From the NCBI GenBank assembly GCA_016293365.1, contig JAEDEK010000125.1:1-5613 (forward strand): a stretch of 5,613 nt of DNA, written 5' to 3'. Made by a program: the position numbers and the translations under genes. Below are positions 1-5,515 of the stretch, piece by piece (the first letter of the stretch is position 1; each line of letters begins with the position of its first letter). This DNA comes from Bulleidia sp. Lineage in GTDB: Bacteria > Bacillota_I > Bacilli_A > Erysipelotrichales > Erysipelotrichaceae. The notes below the pieces were generated by a model. The model saw only the letters and a list, made by a program, of their open reading frames with translations, did no database searches and was not told the origin of the DNA.

Positions 1-2
1 AT

Positions 3-79
3 GGTTCTGTGGAGTAGTGGTTTATCTCGTCTCCCTGTCACGGAGAAGATCGCGAGTTCGAATCTCGTCAGAACCGCCA
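3..79 (+). tRNA. tRNA-Asp (anticodon GUC)
   Basis: A full cloverleaf can be drawn. The acceptor stem pairs GGTTCTG (3-9) with CAGAACC (69-75), followed by discriminator G76 and an encoded CCA (77-79). The anticodon stem pairs 30-34 with 42-46 and its loop CTGTCAC carries GTC at 37-39, which reads aspartate codons. The T arm pairs 52-56 with 64-68 around the loop TTCGAAT. G76 is the discriminator expected for bacterial tRNA-Asp. The gene begins two bases into the window, so any promoter and earlier tRNAs of the cluster lie outside. Only five bases separate it from the next tRNA, so the two are surely cotranscribed. Confidence 0.97.
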
Positions 80-84
80 TTATT

Positions 85-158
85 GCGAGTGTAGTTCAAC
101 GGTAGAACACCACCTTGCCAAGGTGGATACGGCGGTTCGATTCCGCTCACTCGCTCCA
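85..158 (+). tRNA. tRNA-Gly (anticodon GCC)
   Basis: The acceptor stem pairs GCGAGTG (85-91) with CACTCGC (148-154), followed by discriminator T155 and encoded CCA (156-158). The anticodon stem CCACC/GGTGG (110-114 and 122-126) encloses the loop TTGCCAA with GCC at 117-119, reading GGC and GGU. The T arm (131-135 with 143-147) holds the loop TTCGATT. It is the last gene of the visible tRNA cluster and is followed at once by an intrinsic terminator. Confidence 0.97.
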
Positions 159-159
159 T

Positions 160-189
160 AAAAAGACTCACTGAAAAGTGAGTCTTTTT
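160..189 (+). terminator. Intrinsic terminator of the tRNA cluster
   Basis: A 13-bp perfect stem pairs 160-172 with 177-189 around a GAAA tetraloop (173-176); the 3' arm ends in TTTTT. It starts two bases after the tRNA-Gly CCA, so it ends the tRNA transcript. The matching A-tract on the 5' side means it could also act on the minus strand as a backup for the converging operon. Confidence 0.93.
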
Positions 190-202
190 CATTTCTGTAT
201 TC

Positions 203-230
203 AAAAAGGCGGATTTTCAGGATCCGCCTT
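203..230 (-). terminator. Intrinsic terminator of the minus-strand operon
   Basis: Read on the minus strand, AAGGCGGAT (230-222) pairs with ATCCGCCTT (214-206) over a 7-base loop, followed by a U-tract from the As at 203-207. It lies six bases past the stop codon of the VOC gene, as expected for the end of that operon. Confidence 0.9.
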
Positions 231-235
231 ATCTT

Positions 236-712
236 TCAGTCAATATGTCCGATGATCTGCCAGGACTGTTCAGTATACTGCATCAGTTCGAACTTATTGC
301 CATCCGGATCATGGAACCATTGCTGGTAAGTACCGGATGGTCCTTTGGATATCTGTGTATCTGGTGTAATACCATTTTCCTGAAGTTTTGCAGATGCAGC
401 AAAGATATCATCCACCGTCAAAGCAAAGTGAGAATAACCGATGTCTTCATTCCACTGCCTGTGCGGTTTCTGGTTCGGACCAGATGGGAACAGCTCAATA
501 AACTGTCCTGGGGCTATTTCAATATACACGTAAAAGATACCTTCCGGATCTGTTTCAGCAAGCTTGGCAAATACAGGCTTATCTTCTCTTCCTTTGTAAC
601 TTTTCCATCGGACAACAGATTTTACCCTGCATCCAAGCTGATCGACATAAAAGTGCATCATTTCATCAAAATGATCTGTGTAAAACGAAATATGCATGAT
701 AGCGTTATACAT
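236..712 (-). CDS. VOC-superfamily (glyoxalase/bleomycin-resistance fold) metalloprotein
   Basis: A 158-residue cytosolic protein with two beta-alpha-beta-beta-beta modules of the vicinal oxygen chelate fold (about 4-75 and 92-146). What I see: likely metal ligands at the four canonical places, His7 (MHISF), Glu73 (FIELF), His95 (GYSHFAL) and Glu142 (KFELMQ), plus the common motif HDPDGNKFEL (134-143). Known of the family: members bind a divalent metal and include glyoxalase I, fosfomycin-modifying enzymes, dioxygenases and epimerases. The layout is closest to lactoylglutathione-lyase-like proteins, but the substrate cannot be assigned. An inner Met at residue 6 is possible, but the ATG at 712 has the better ribosome binding site. 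It is the second gene of an operon, nine bases after the stop of the GDPD-hydrolase gene. Inference: a role in clearing reactive aldehydes such as methylglyoxal, which can arise from glycerol-3-phosphate metabolism, is conceivable but unproven. Confidence 0.92.
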   Translation of the reverse strand: MYNAIMHISFYTDHFDEMMHFYVDQLGCRVKSVVRWKSYKGREDKPVFAKLAETDPEGIFYVYIEIAPGQFIELFPSGPNQKPHRQWNEDIGYSHFALTVDDIFAASAKLQENGITPDTQISKGPSGTYQQWFHDPDGNKFELMQYTEQSWQIIGHID

Positions 713-717
713 GATTT

Positions 718-723
718 CACCTT
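718..723 (-). promoter_or_regulatory. Ribosome binding site of the VOC gene, overlapping the upstream stop codon
   Basis: On the minus strand the sequence is TAAGGTG, five bases, then ATG (712). AAGGTG is the Shine-Dalgarno, and its AA is part of the TAA stop codon of the upstream fusion gene (722-724). This tight arrangement suggests translational coupling and supports the ATG at 712 as the start. Confidence 0.75.
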
Positions 724-2410
724 ACTTCTTTCCTGCATACGCATCAAAATAGGATATGACAGCTTTGAAATACGGTTCCCGTATTTCATCTGTCGCATTA
801 TAGATCTCATGTCTGCTCTCCGGGAAACGGATCAATGTGACTTTATCACATGCCCGGTCAAACGCGTCCTGCCCTTCCAGGCGTACCAGTCTGTCTTTGC
901 CTGCCTGACACAACAGAACCGGTGTTGTAATGTTGCGGACATGATCCATAATACGATCACACGCCTTCTGTGCAGCAACAGCCCAGCCATATGTACCACC
1001 GGAAGTCTGATAATCCCTGTCGGCAATTCTCTGATTCATCTGATACTCATATCTGTCCTGATCCATGGCGGACGAGGATTCCAGCGAAGCATTCGGATTA
1101 AATGATCCCTGTCCAGGGGCATACTCAAACGCCATATTTCTGACTTTGGAATAGACAGAAAGAACATCCACTGCTGTCTGCGGTATCTTACCATAATTGA
1201 TTTTCAGCATCGGTGAAGAAAGTACGGCACAGCGGAATACCTTCGGATAATCTTCCAGATACAGTGCTGATACAGCACCACCCATGGAATGGGAATACAG
1301 AATGTATTTACCGCTGACAGATTCTTTTTTCACAATCTGATGTACAAAAGCATCCAGATCTTCTTCATATTCTCTGAAATCAGAAACATAGATTTTCTGA
1401 TCGGAAGACTCGAAAGTCCTTTCACTTTTTCCATGTCCCCTCAGTTCAATGAAGAAAACAGAATAGCCTGCCTGATAGAAACGGTATGCCACCTCATGGT
1501 ATTTTCCGAAAAATTCACAGAAGCCATGCACCATGACAACGGCTGCCTTTTCCTGAGGATGAACTGCCTTATAGTAATGAATGTTTAGCCCATCCTTACT
1601 GTGGAAATATCCATCGGTAATATGATCTTTCATCCATGGATGAATCTGTTCTTCCATCAGCTTACGGAATGGACTGTCTTTGACAGACTGAATCACTCGA
1701 CGAACAAGATCCGGATAATTTGTAATAATCGCATTGACATCAGCCTGAATACACAGCTTTGTATATTCTTCGTTATTTACCGTCCATACATTGACATCCA
1801 GTCCATATTCTTTACATTTCTTCATAAAATCCGGCATGCGGATGTTATACATCGCCGGATGCAGGGCATTTACATGATGCTTCTTTCCATATTCCGGCAT
1901 ATCAATCGGTCCATCTGCATACAGAAAGGCTGTTTTTGCGGATGGATCAAGTTTCTGAATTTTCAGGATGGAATAGTGATTGAAGGAAGAATAGATAACG
2001 CGATCCTCAAATCCATATTCTCTTGTCAGAATCAGAATCTTTTCTTCCATTCCCGGATAATCCAGAATACCTGTTTTCAGTTCAATATTAATGGTCAGCT
2101 CTGTCGGTTTCAGCAGTTCAAACACTTCCCGCATTGTCGGGATGCATACATGACCAAGCTCCTTATGTCCATAGCTGACATCCAGCTGTCGTAGCTGTTC
2201 CAGTGTGAAGTCTTTGACCCACCCTTTTCCATCCGATGTTCGATCCACCATTTCATCATGGATGACAACAATCTCACCATCCGCACTCATCTGAATATCC
2301 AGTTCAACACCATCTGCGCCTAGTTCCACAGCTTTCGCAAAGGCTGGAAGTGTATTTTCAGGCATGATTCCACTGGCACCACGATGTGCCCATACAAGTA
2401 TGTTTTTCAT
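722..2410 (-). CDS. Fusion of glycerophosphodiester phosphodiesterase and PldB-like alpha/beta hydrolase (lysophospholipase)
   Basis: A 562-residue soluble protein with two enzyme domains. Residues 3 to about 240 form a GDPD TIM barrel: HRGASG (9-14) with catalytic His9, PENT (17-20), metal ligands Glu36 and Asp38 in ELD, the HDxxxDRT block (51-58) with catalytic His51, Glu110 and Lys112 in IELK, and VWTVN (208-212). Such enzymes hydrolyse glycerophosphodiesters to glycerol-3-phosphate and an alcohol. A linker of about 20 residues leads to an alpha/beta hydrolase (about 265-560): HGF (295-297), RGHGKS (324-329), nucleophile Ser375 in SHSMGG, Asp506 in GKDRLV, His534 in SRHEIYN. This matches the lysophospholipase L2/monoacylglycerol lipase group. 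The first Gly of GxSxG is Ser. No signal peptide or membrane segment is seen, so it acts in the cytosol, like UgpQ. Inference: the C-terminal half deacylates lysophospholipids and the N-terminal half cleaves the product. The start is ATG 2410, chosen over TTG 2431 because GAGGG sits nine bases upstream. Confidence 0.93.
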   Translation of the reverse strand: MKNILVWAHRGASGIMPENTLPAFAKAVELGADGVELDIQMSADGEIVVIHDEMVDRTSDGKGWVKDFTLEQLRQLDVSYGHKELGHVCIPTMREVFELLKPTELTINIELKTGILDYPGMEEKILILTREYGFEDRVIYSSFNHYSILKIQKLDPSAKTAFLYADGPIDMPEYGKKHHVNALHPAMYNIRMPDFMKKCKEYGLDVNVWTVNNEEYTKLCIQADVNAIITNYPDLVRRVIQSVKDSPFRKLMEEQIHPWMKDHITDGYFHSKDGLNIHYYKAVHPQEKAAVVMVHGFCEFFGKYHEVAYRFYQAGYSVFFIELRGHGKSERTFESSDQKIYVSDFREYEEDLDAFVHQIVKKESVSGKYILYSHSMGGAVSALYLEDYPKVFRCAVLSSPMLKINYGKIPQTAVDVLSVYSKVRNMAFEYAPGQGSFNPNASLESSSAMDQDRYEYQMNQRIADRDYQTSGGTYGWAVAAQKACDRIMDHVRNITTPVLLCQAGKDRLVRLEGQDAFDRACDKVTLIRFPESRHEIYNATDEIREPYFKAVISYFDAYAGKK

Positions 2411-2419
2411 ATATGACAA

Positions 2420-2424
2420 CCCTC
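2420..2424 (-). promoter_or_regulatory. Ribosome binding site that fixes the start of the fusion gene
   Basis: On the minus strand GAGGG is followed by nine bases and ATG at 2410. The in-frame TTG at 2431, seven codons upstream, has no purine-rich site before it, and the GAGGG would lie inside that longer reading frame. The ATG is therefore preferred. Confidence 0.75.
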
Positions 2425-2466
2425 GATTCAATGATACTGATTTCTTACGTCTTTTCTGTTACCTCT

Positions 2467-2495
2467 ATTGTAAGCATTGCATCAGATGTTTGCAA
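2467..2495 (-). promoter_or_regulatory. Predicted sigma-A-type promoter for the minus-strand operon
   Basis: On the minus strand TTGCAA (2495-2490) is followed after 17 bases by TACAAT (2472-2467), each differing from consensus at one or two positions. Transcription would start near 2460, giving a leader of about 50 nt before the fusion gene. The -35 hexamer is a palindrome and is the same DNA as the -35 of the plus-strand promoter. Confidence 0.6.
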
Positions 2496-2517
2496 ATAGG
2501 AAGTGAAATGCTATAAT
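2490..2517 (+). promoter_or_regulatory. Predicted extended -10 promoter for the ABC-F gene
   Basis: TTGCAA (2490-2495), a 16-base spacer and a perfect TATAAT (2512-2517), with the extended -10 dinucleotide TG at 2509-2510 (TGCTATAAT). Transcription should start around 2523-2525, leaving an untranslated leader of about 170 nt before the ATG at 2693. This is the best promoter match in the window. Confidence 0.75.
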
Positions 2518-2540
2518 AACTGTCGAAAGGTAGTGAGAAG

Positions 2541-2552
2541 ATGAGAAACTGA
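2541..2552 (+). other. Possible three-codon upstream ORF (MRN-stop)
   Basis: ATG AGA AAC TGA follows AAAGG (2526-2530) at a spacing of ten bases, and lies about 17 nt from the predicted transcription start. Such a short frame arises easily by chance. Its place as the first start codon in an ABC-F leader is what makes it worth noting. Confidence 0.3.
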
Positions 2553-2569
2553 TCCGGCACGCAATAATT

Positions 2570-2644
2570 ATGATGCACTGGTATTGTTTTTTTACTGTGC
2601 ATGCATGCAGGAAAGTACTCATCTTTTTACATATTCATTCATAA
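2570..2644 (+). other. Possible 24-codon upstream ORF in the ABC-F leader
   Basis: The frame opens with two ATG codons (2570, 2573), begins MMHWYCFF and ends at TAA 2642-2644, 48 bases before the ABC-F start. It is rich in aromatic and hydrophobic residues. There is no clear Shine-Dalgarno, so translation is doubtful. It overlaps the 5' arm (2605-2620) of the long leader stem, so a ribosome on it would break that stem. Confidence 0.2.
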
Positions 2645-2684
2645 TCCATACGCGTGCAGGGTATTTTCCTGTGTATTTACAGGA
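2605..2684 (+). promoter_or_regulatory. Mutually exclusive leader helices, one masking the ABC-F ribosome binding site
   Basis: Helix I pairs 2605-2620 with 2659-2674 without interruption over 16 bp, four of them G-U, enclosing a 38-base AU-rich loop. Helix II pairs TCCTGT (2667-2672) with ACAGGA (2679-2684) around GTATTT; this covers most of the AGGAGG at 2681-2686. Both use 2667-2672, so only one can form. A third option, GCAGGG (2656-2661) with TCCTGT, also frees the ribosome binding site. Helix I is made before the ribosome binding site is transcribed, so the open state would be the default unless something holds 2605-2620 single-stranded. The pairings are read directly; the regulatory meaning is inference. 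Confidence 0.45.
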
Positions 2685-2692
2685 GGTAAACC

Positions 2693-4183
2693 ATGTCACT
2701 TATTTCTTTACACAATGTATCATTCACATACCCGACAGGAAATGCGCCTGTCTTTGATCAGATATCCTTTTCTTTTGATACAGACTGGAAAACAGGACTG
2801 ATCGGAAGAAACGGAAAAGGAAAGACCACGTTATTAGCCCTGCTGCAGGGAAAATATACATACAGCGGCCGCATTGAACCGCACATTTCCGTTTCCGCTT
2901 ATCCATTTTCCATCAGCGATCCTTCTTTTCTGACATATTCCATACTGGAAGAGATTGCGCCACAGGCACAGTTCTGGCAGTTTGTAAAAGAACTTTCACT
3001 GCTGCAGGTCAAAGAGGATGTACTGTATCAGCCCTTTGATACACTGTCTTATGGCGAACAGACCAAGGTCATGCTTGCCGGTCTGTTTCTGACACATCAC
3101 GATTATCTTCTGATCGATGAACCGACAAATCATCTGGATGCATCCGGCAGAGAAATCCTGAGCGCATATCTGCGAAAACAGAAAACAGGATATATGATTG
3201 TTTCCCATGACCGTGTCTTTCTGGATCAATGCACCGATCACACGATTTCACTCAATCGAACTGATATCTCAATTACTGCAGGATCCTTTTCCTCGTGGTA
3301 TCAGCAATACACTGTCGAAACACGATCACAGCTTTCGAAAAATCGCCAGCTTCTTAAAGATATCGATCGCCTGCATGCATCTTCCCTTCAGGCTGATCAA
3401 TGGTCGCAGGCAGTTGAGAAAACAAAAAACGGAACAAGAATTGCAGGGCTCAGACCGGATAAGGGAAGAATCGGACATAAGGCCGCAAAGATGATGAAGC
3501 GATCCATTCAGATTCAGAAACATGCAGAAAAGGCAATTCAGGAAAAGAAGAGCCTGTTAAAGAATGTGGAAACAACCGAACAGCTGCAGCTGCACCCACT
3601 TTCATTTCACTCTGATCCGATGATCGTTTTCGATCACTTTACGATCTGTTATGACAGGCCACTGTTTCACCCGGTTTCCCTGTCCATTCATCCTGGTGAT
3701 CGAATCGCTGTTACCGGTCCTAACGGCTGTGGTAAAAGCTCCTTTCTGAAGGCATTGATCGGAAGCGATATTCCTTTTACCGGTACATTGAAGCGCGGCA
3801 GAAATCTGATCATATCCTATGTGCCGCAGGACACCTCTTCCCTTTCCGGATCTCTGTATGAATATGCTGATCAGCATGGAATCGACTGCACTCTGTTTCT
3901 TGCTTTACTGCGCAAGCTCGGATTTGAAAGAAATCTGTTTGAAATGGACATTGCTCAGTATTCCTATGGACAGAAAAAACTGACGGCACTTGCTGGAAGT
4001 CTTGCCTGCAGGGCACATCTTTATATCTGGGACGAACCGCTGAACTATATCGATATTTTTGTACGCATGCAGCTACTGGAAATGATTGAACACTGCGAAG
4101 CGACAATTCTGTTTGTTGAGCATGATCGGGCTTTCTATGATGCAGTTGCGACAAAGACAATTGTCCTTTCAGAAAAGATGTGA
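2693..4183 (+). CDS. ABC-F ATPase of the Lsa/CplR type, probable ribosomal protection protein
   Basis: A 496-residue soluble protein with two ATP-binding domains and no membrane segments, the length of Lsa(A)-type proteins. Domain 1 (about 3-205): Walker A GRNGKGKTT (38-46), signature LSYGEQ (118-123), Walker B YLLIDEP with catalytic Glu143, TNHLD, switch His172. The charged interdomain linker (about 206-305) contains WSxAVExTKxG (237-247) and DKGRIGHKAAKMMKR (256-270), a strong Lsa-family mark. Domain 2 (about 310-496): Walker A GPNGCGKSS (342-350), Q-loop Gln379, degenerate signature YSYGQKK (423-429), Walker B YIWDEP with Glu448, unusual D-loop LNYID, switch His477 in VEHD. Known: this subfamily binds the ribosomal E site and displaces lincosamides, pleuromutilins and streptogramin A. 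Actual resistance here is inferred. AGGAGG (2681-2686) lies six bases before the ATG. Its own promoter and long leader precede it. Confidence 0.93.
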   Translation: MSLISLHNVSFTYPTGNAPVFDQISFSFDTDWKTGLIGRNGKGKTTLLALLQGKYTYSGRIEPHISVSAYPFSISDPSFLTYSILEEIAPQAQFWQFVKELSLLQVKEDVLYQPFDTLSYGEQTKVMLAGLFLTHHDYLLIDEPTNHLDASGREILSAYLRKQKTGYMIVSHDRVFLDQCTDHTISLNRTDISITAGSFSSWYQQYTVETRSQLSKNRQLLKDIDRLHASSLQADQWSQAVEKTKNGTRIAGLRPDKGRIGHKAAKMMKRSIQIQKHAEKAIQEKKSLLKNVETTEQLQLHPLSFHSDPMIVFDHFTICYDRPLFHPVSLSIHPGDRIAVTGPNGCGKSSFLKALIGSDIPFTGTLKRGRNLIISYVPQDTSSLSGSLYEYADQHGIDCTLFLALLRKLGFERNLFEMDIAQYSYGQKKLTALAGSLACRAHLYIWDEPLNYIDIFVRMQLLEMIEHCEATILFVEHDRAFYDAVATKTIVLSEKM

Positions 4184-4201
4184 ATGTTTTTACATGTTTT
4201 T
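4178..4201 (+). terminator. Weak possible terminator after the ABC-F gene
   Basis: ATGTGAA (4178-4184) can pair with TTTACAT (4189-4195) over the loop TGTT, followed by G and TTTTT (4197-4201). The stem is AU-rich with one G-U pair and overlaps the ABC-F stop codon, so it would be inefficient. Partial read-through into the transporter gene is likely. Confidence 0.3.
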
Positions 4202-4253
4202 GATGTGCCACGTATAGATGTTTTCGGATCTTTCCTTCATAATATATATGTAC

Positions 4254-4257
4254 GAGG
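4254..4257 (+). promoter_or_regulatory. Ribosome binding site that fixes the transporter start
   Basis: GAGG followed by eight bases and ATG at 4266. The in-frame ATGs further upstream (4218 and 4248) have no such site. The next residues of the 4266 start, MFKGFDKLEKSWI, are a normal UMF1 amino end, so the longer frames are unlikely. A CATAAT at 4238-4243 could serve as a -10 for a separate promoter, but no convincing -35 accompanies it, and a start from it would give almost no leader. Confidence 0.7.
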
Positions 4258-4265
4258 TTAACTTT

Positions 4266-5507
4266 ATGTTCAAAGGCTTTGATAAACTTGAAAAGAGCTG
4301 GATCTGTTACGATGTAGGTAATTCAGCATTCACGCTCCTTGTATCAACCATTATTCCGATCTGGTTCAACGCACTTGCAACTTCTGCCGGACTGTCCGAC
4401 AGTCAGTATCTTGCATACTGGAGTTATGCAACAAGTATCGCAACCGTACTGGTTGCAGTCATCGGTCCAGTATTCGGCTCGATTGCTGACAATAAAAACT
4501 TCAAAAAACCATTGTTCACGATTGCTCTTCTGATCGGTGTTGTTGGATGTCTGGTGATGGGGGTTGTCCCGGACTGGACACTGTATCTTGTGACATTCGT
4601 TGTTGCCAAGGTAGCCTATCAGGCATCTCTTGTCTTCTATGATTCGATGCTTGTCGATGTCACAACACCGGAAAGAATGGATATTGTATCCTCGCAGGGA
4701 TATGCGCTTGGATATCTTGGATCGTGCATCCCGTTTGTTGCTGCTATGGTACTGTTTGTGCTTGGAAATCCTTCCTTCCTTGGAATTATCCCTGAGAAGC
4801 TTTCCATCTCTGCAGCATTCATCATCATCGCAGTCTGGTGGTTTGCGGTGACCATTCCATTACTGAAAAACTATAAACAGAAATATTATGTTGAAAATAC
4901 TTCAGGCATGATTTCTTCCAGTTTCTCACGTCTGGCAGGAACACTCAGAAATATGTACCGTAATGAGAAGAAAGTATTCTATTTCCTGATTGCCTTCTTC
5001 TTCTACATCGATGGTGTATATACCATCATCGATGAAGCTGTTGCGATCGGTACAGCACTTGGTCTGAATCAGGTCGGCCTCCTTGTTGTTCTTCTTCTGA
5101 CACAGGTTGTAGCCTTCGCCTTTGCAACGCTGTTTGGAAAACTGTCAAAGAAATACAGTTCCACTTCACTGATCATGGTATGTATCTTTGGATACTTTAC
5201 CGTTGCAATCTACGCACTGTTTATGAGCACTCTGTGGCAGTTTGCCATCATGGCATTCATTGTCGGCATGTTCCAGGGCGCAATCCAGGCACTCTCCCGT
5301 TCCTACTATGCCCAGATCATCCCGGCAAATGCATCTGGTGAATACTTTGGTATCTATGATATCTGTGGTAAAGGCGCAGCATTTATGGGAACCACACTGG
5401 TTGGTGTTGCCGTATCTTTAACCAACTCAATCAACATCGCAGTCGGTACATTAAGTGTTCTGTTCATCTGCGGAATCTTCTTCTTCCGTAAAGCACTGAA
5501 AGCCTGA
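4266..5507 (+). CDS. UMF1-family major facilitator superfamily transporter (Atg22-like)
   Basis: A 413-residue integral membrane protein with about twelve hydrophobic helices, roughly at 18-38, 52-75, 82-102, 104-125, 146-167, 180-200, 236-258, 266-290, 299-319, 324-344, 366-384 and 388-407, and a cytoplasmic loop near 200-235. Family marks: WICYDVGNSAF (12-22), matching the YDWANSAF block; the motif-A-like GSIADNKNFKK (71-81); YDSMLVDVTTPERMDIVSSQ (125-144) and GYALGYLG (145-152); QGAIQALSRSYYAQIIP (337-353); and EYFGIYDICGKGAAFMG (359-375). Known: the family is named for yeast Atg22, a vacuolar amino-acid effluxer; bacterial members are mostly of unknown substrate. It lies 82 bases after the ABC-F gene on the same strand with only a weak terminator between, so it may be partly cotranscribed. 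A shared role in drug tolerance is possible but nothing in the sequence shows it. Confidence 0.92.
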   Translation: MFKGFDKLEKSWICYDVGNSAFTLLVSTIIPIWFNALATSAGLSDSQYLAYWSYATSIATVLVAVIGPVFGSIADNKNFKKPLFTIALLIGVVGCLVMGVVPDWTLYLVTFVVAKVAYQASLVFYDSMLVDVTTPERMDIVSSQGYALGYLGSCIPFVAAMVLFVLGNPSFLGIIPEKLSISAAFIIIAVWWFAVTIPLLKNYKQKYYVENTSGMISSSFSRLAGTLRNMYRNEKKVFYFLIAFFFYIDGVYTIIDEAVAIGTALGLNQVGLLVVLLLTQVVAFAFATLFGKLSKKYSSTSLIMVCIFGYFTVAIYALFMSTLWQFAIMAFIVGMFQGAIQALSRSYYAQIIPANASGEYFGIYDICGKGAAFMGTTLVGVAVSLTNSINIAVGTLSVLFICGIFFFRKALKA

Positions 5508-5515
5508 TTATTGAC

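Larger units (their letters stand above)
2524..2692 (+). promoter_or_regulatory. Long 5' leader of the ABC-F gene, possibly an attenuator
   Basis: About 170 nt lie between the predicted transcription start and the ABC-F ATG, far more than a ribosome binding site needs. The leader contains a minimal upstream ORF behind an AAAGG site (2541-2552), a second possible upstream ORF (2570-2644), a seven-T run (2587-2593) and segments that can pair in mutually exclusive ways (2605-2684), one of which masks the AGGAGG at 2681-2686. Known: several antibiotic-resistance ABC-F genes in Bacillota are controlled by ribosome-mediated attenuation in such leaders. Which class of control applies here, or whether any does, is inference. 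I do not recognise a named riboswitch. Confidence 0.5.

Noticed and set aside
22..204. Minus-strand open frame of 60 codons containing SGIEPPYPPWQGGVLPLNYTR and EIRTRDLL.
   Set aside because: It is the antisense of the two tRNA genes and their terminator. Such peptides are a well-known false annotation from translated tRNA loci and not a real protein.
160..230. Two adjacent inverted repeats considered as an attachment site or mobile-element end next to the tRNAs.
   Set aside because: Both are explained as intrinsic terminators of converging transcripts; there is no integrase, no direct repeat of the tRNA 3' end, and no foreign-looking DNA beside them.
245..1105. Plus-strand open frame of 286 codons opposite the VOC gene and the 3' part of the fusion gene.
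   Set aside because: It lies wholly antisense to two genes with clear catalytic motifs, has no ribosome binding site, and its translation is rich in Cys, His, Ile and Phe with no recognisable domain.
1601..2194. Plus-strand open frame of 197 codons opposite the GDPD domain.
   Set aside because: Antisense shadow of the GDPD coding sequence, with low-complexity aromatic and His/Cys-rich translation and no start signal.
2601..2801. Plus-strand open frame of 66 codons spanning the ABC-F leader and gene start.
   Set aside because: It has no ribosome binding site of its own at 2601, overlaps the ABC-F gene in another frame over 109 bases, and its second half mirrors the ABC-F reading frame.
3810..4211. 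Minus-strand open frame of 133 codons opposite ABC-F domain 2.
   Set aside because: Fully antisense to the Walker and signature motifs of the second ATPase domain; no start signal and no domain seen.
4218..4265. Longer amino end for the transporter starting at ATG 4218 or 4248.
   Set aside because: No Shine-Dalgarno precedes either ATG, while GAGG sits eight bases before ATG 4266, which also gives a typical UMF1 amino end.
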